From Desulfovibrio sp. OH1186_COT-070 (GTDB taxonomy: Bacteria > Desulfobacterota > Desulfovibrionia > Desulfovibrionales > Desulfovibrionaceae): a stretch of DNA of 64,000 nucleotides. Below are positions 63,093 to 64,000 of this stretch, in pieces. The notes beneath the pieces are model-generated. The model was not told where the DNA came from. It saw nothing but the letters and a program-made list of their open reading frames with translations, and ran no database searches. The stretch lies in contig NZ_RQYH01000003.1 in assembly GCF_003860215.1 (NCBI RefSeq), positions 1 to 64,000 on the forward strand, in the 5' to 3' direction. A program made the translations under genes and the position numbers. How positions within the stretch are numbered: the stretch's first letter is position 1; each line of letters opens with the position of its first letter.

Positions 63093-64000
63093 TTCGGGCC
63101 GGAAAACACACGGTCTGGCGGCGCTGTTCGCCGGTATGGCGCTGTGCGGCCTGCTTGTGCTGACAAGCCCGCCGTCGTGGGCCGCTCTGGCGCGCAAAAA
63201 CGAAACCAGCGTGACCGCAGCCTGCAACCCCAGGCCCGATCCTGCCGACATTGTGCTGCCCATGCCCTGCGGGCTTTCCATGATCTTCAGGCTCGTTGCC
63301 GTGCCCGCGCGGGGCCTGCTGTGGGACATGCCCATGCGGCCGGGCATTGACGACAGCGCCAACCATGACAGGGCGTTTTATGACCGCAGATATGCGGCCA
63401 CCCTTTCCGGCGCTTTTACCCTGGAAGACCTGCCCCCCGCATGGCGCAAGCTCGCGCCCGCAGGGCACAACCATTTTTACGGCATTGCCAGATACGAAGT
63501 CTCGCGCCTGCAATGGGCGGCGGTCATGGACAACATGTGCCCCCCTGCCGACACTGTTGACAGTGCAGCAGCGCTCCCCGCAACAGACATGACTTGGTAT
63601 GACGCCGTGGAGTTTACCCGCCGCTACACGGCCTGGCTCCTGCAAAACGCTCCCGCCGCCCTGCCGCGCTTTGCGGGAGACGCCAAGAATGTGGGTTTTC
63701 TCCGCCTGCCCACAGAAACGGAATGGGAATACGCCGCCCGCGGCGCCCATGCGGCCAGCAGCCAGCAACTGTCGCAGGAGGATTTTTTTCCGCTTCCTCC
63801 CGCTGCCAGCAAGGCAGATTATGCCGTATACCGCCCGGAAGGGCAGACGCGCGCCGAATCTCTGGCCGCCATCGGCTCGCGCAAGCCCAACCCCATCGGG
63901 CTTCACGACACGGCGGGCAATGCCGCAGAAATGGTGCTGGACACGTTTCGCTTTTCTCTGGGCGGACGCCTGCACGGTTCAGCGGGCGGTTTTGTGCGCA
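63082..64000 (+). CDS. Secreted formylglycine-generating-enzyme-fold protein (3' end outside window)
   Basis: At least 306 residues; the stop lies beyond the window. The GTG start overlaps the permease gene by 11 bases. A hydrophobic segment at about 12-32 (LFAGMALCGLLVLTSPPSWA) is a signal peptide or anchor. The rest has the FGE/SUMF1 (C-type-lectin-like) pattern: YGIARYEVSRLQWAAVM, TDMTWYDAVEFTRRY, RLPTETEWEYAARG, and GLHDTAGNAAEMVLD. True FGEs oxidise a sulfatase Cys and need two Cys in the C-terminal part, which I cannot see. No sulfatase gene is adjacent, so a binding or effector role is equally likely. Confidence 0.82.
   Translation, partial: MNTDSGRKTHGLAALFAGMALCGLLVLTSPPSWAALARKNETSVTAACNPRPDPADIVLPMPCGLSMIFRLVAVPARGLLWDMPMRPGIDDSANHDRAFYDRRYAATLSGAFTLEDLPPAWRKLAPAGHNHFYGIARYEVSRLQWAAVMDNMCPPADTVDSAAALPATDMTWYDAVEFTRRYTAWLLQNAPAALPRFAGDAKNVGFLRLPTETEWEYAARGAHAASSQQLSQEDFFPLPPAASKADYAVYRPEGQTRAESLAAIGSRKPNPIGLHDTAGNAAEMVLDTFRFSLGGRLHGSAGGFVR

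Overview
The window is GC-rich, densely coded bacterial DNA with no rRNA operon, CRISPR array or intact insertion sequence. The gene content points to an anaerobic sulfur-metabolising deltaproteobacterium of the Desulfovibrionaceae (Desulfovibrio/Bilophila type). The supporting genes are an OprD-like major porin, the order precorrin-2 dehydrogenase / cytochrome c assembly protein / hemA, a glycyl radical enzyme with its activase, an arylsulfate sulfotransferase, sigma-54 regulation and TRAP transport. This assignment is inferred from gene content, not from a marker search.

Region 1 (1-24.7 kb) is mostly housekeeping: RidA, a methyltransferase, 6-phosphogluconolactonase, a Rel/Spo ppGpp enzyme, a peptide-type binding protein, a SWIM-SNF2 ATPase, MtaB, an FmdB zinc ribbon, a yicC-remA-gmk-pyrF-TPR-recJ chain with overlapping or near-touching genes, a membrane flippase-like protein, a tetrapyrrole/cytochrome block ending in hemA, and tilS. 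Region 2 (24.7-34 kb) has a nitroreductase, tRNA-Lys(CTT), a porin, a Crp/Fnr regulator and a four-gene operon: SLC13-type permease, thioredoxin reductase, thioredoxin, and an arylsulfate sulfotransferase without an export signal. A metallo-beta-lactamase-fold hydrolase converges on that operon.

Region 3 (34-47 kb) is an anaerobic-radical locus. A PAS/AAA+ sigma-54 activator sits beside a glycyl radical enzyme (GRE) and its radical-SAM activase. These two genes are divergent, each behind a recognisable -24/-12 promoter, with an inverted repeat between them. The GRE has Gly, not the usual Glu, two residues after the thiyl Cys. A HesB/IscA-like gene follows the GRE, and a decayed second copy of part of that gene lies behind it. 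A VapBC-type toxin-antitoxin pair and an MFS transporter come next. They are followed by a decayed N-terminal piece of a second GRE (start codon lost, one stop, at least four frameshifts), directly upstream of a complete TRAP transporter with a TeaD-like universal stress protein. The locus therefore seems to have once held two GREs, and the TRAP system probably served one of them.

Region 4 (47-64 kb) starts with ilvA. It then carries a same-strand, tightly packed run of ten genes that continues past the right edge: glycine-zipper lipoprotein, membrane-anchored trypsin-like protease, SrfA-like, SrfB-like (actin/Hsp70-type ATPase), SrfC-like (GTPase), a Sel1 membrane protein, a secreted SH3/vWA protein, an ABC ATPase, an FtsX/LolC-like permease and a formylglycine-generating-enzyme-fold protein. 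SrfABC homologues are only vaguely described as virulence proteins. The combination here looks like one envelope-spanning machine and is the best candidate in the window for an undescribed system.
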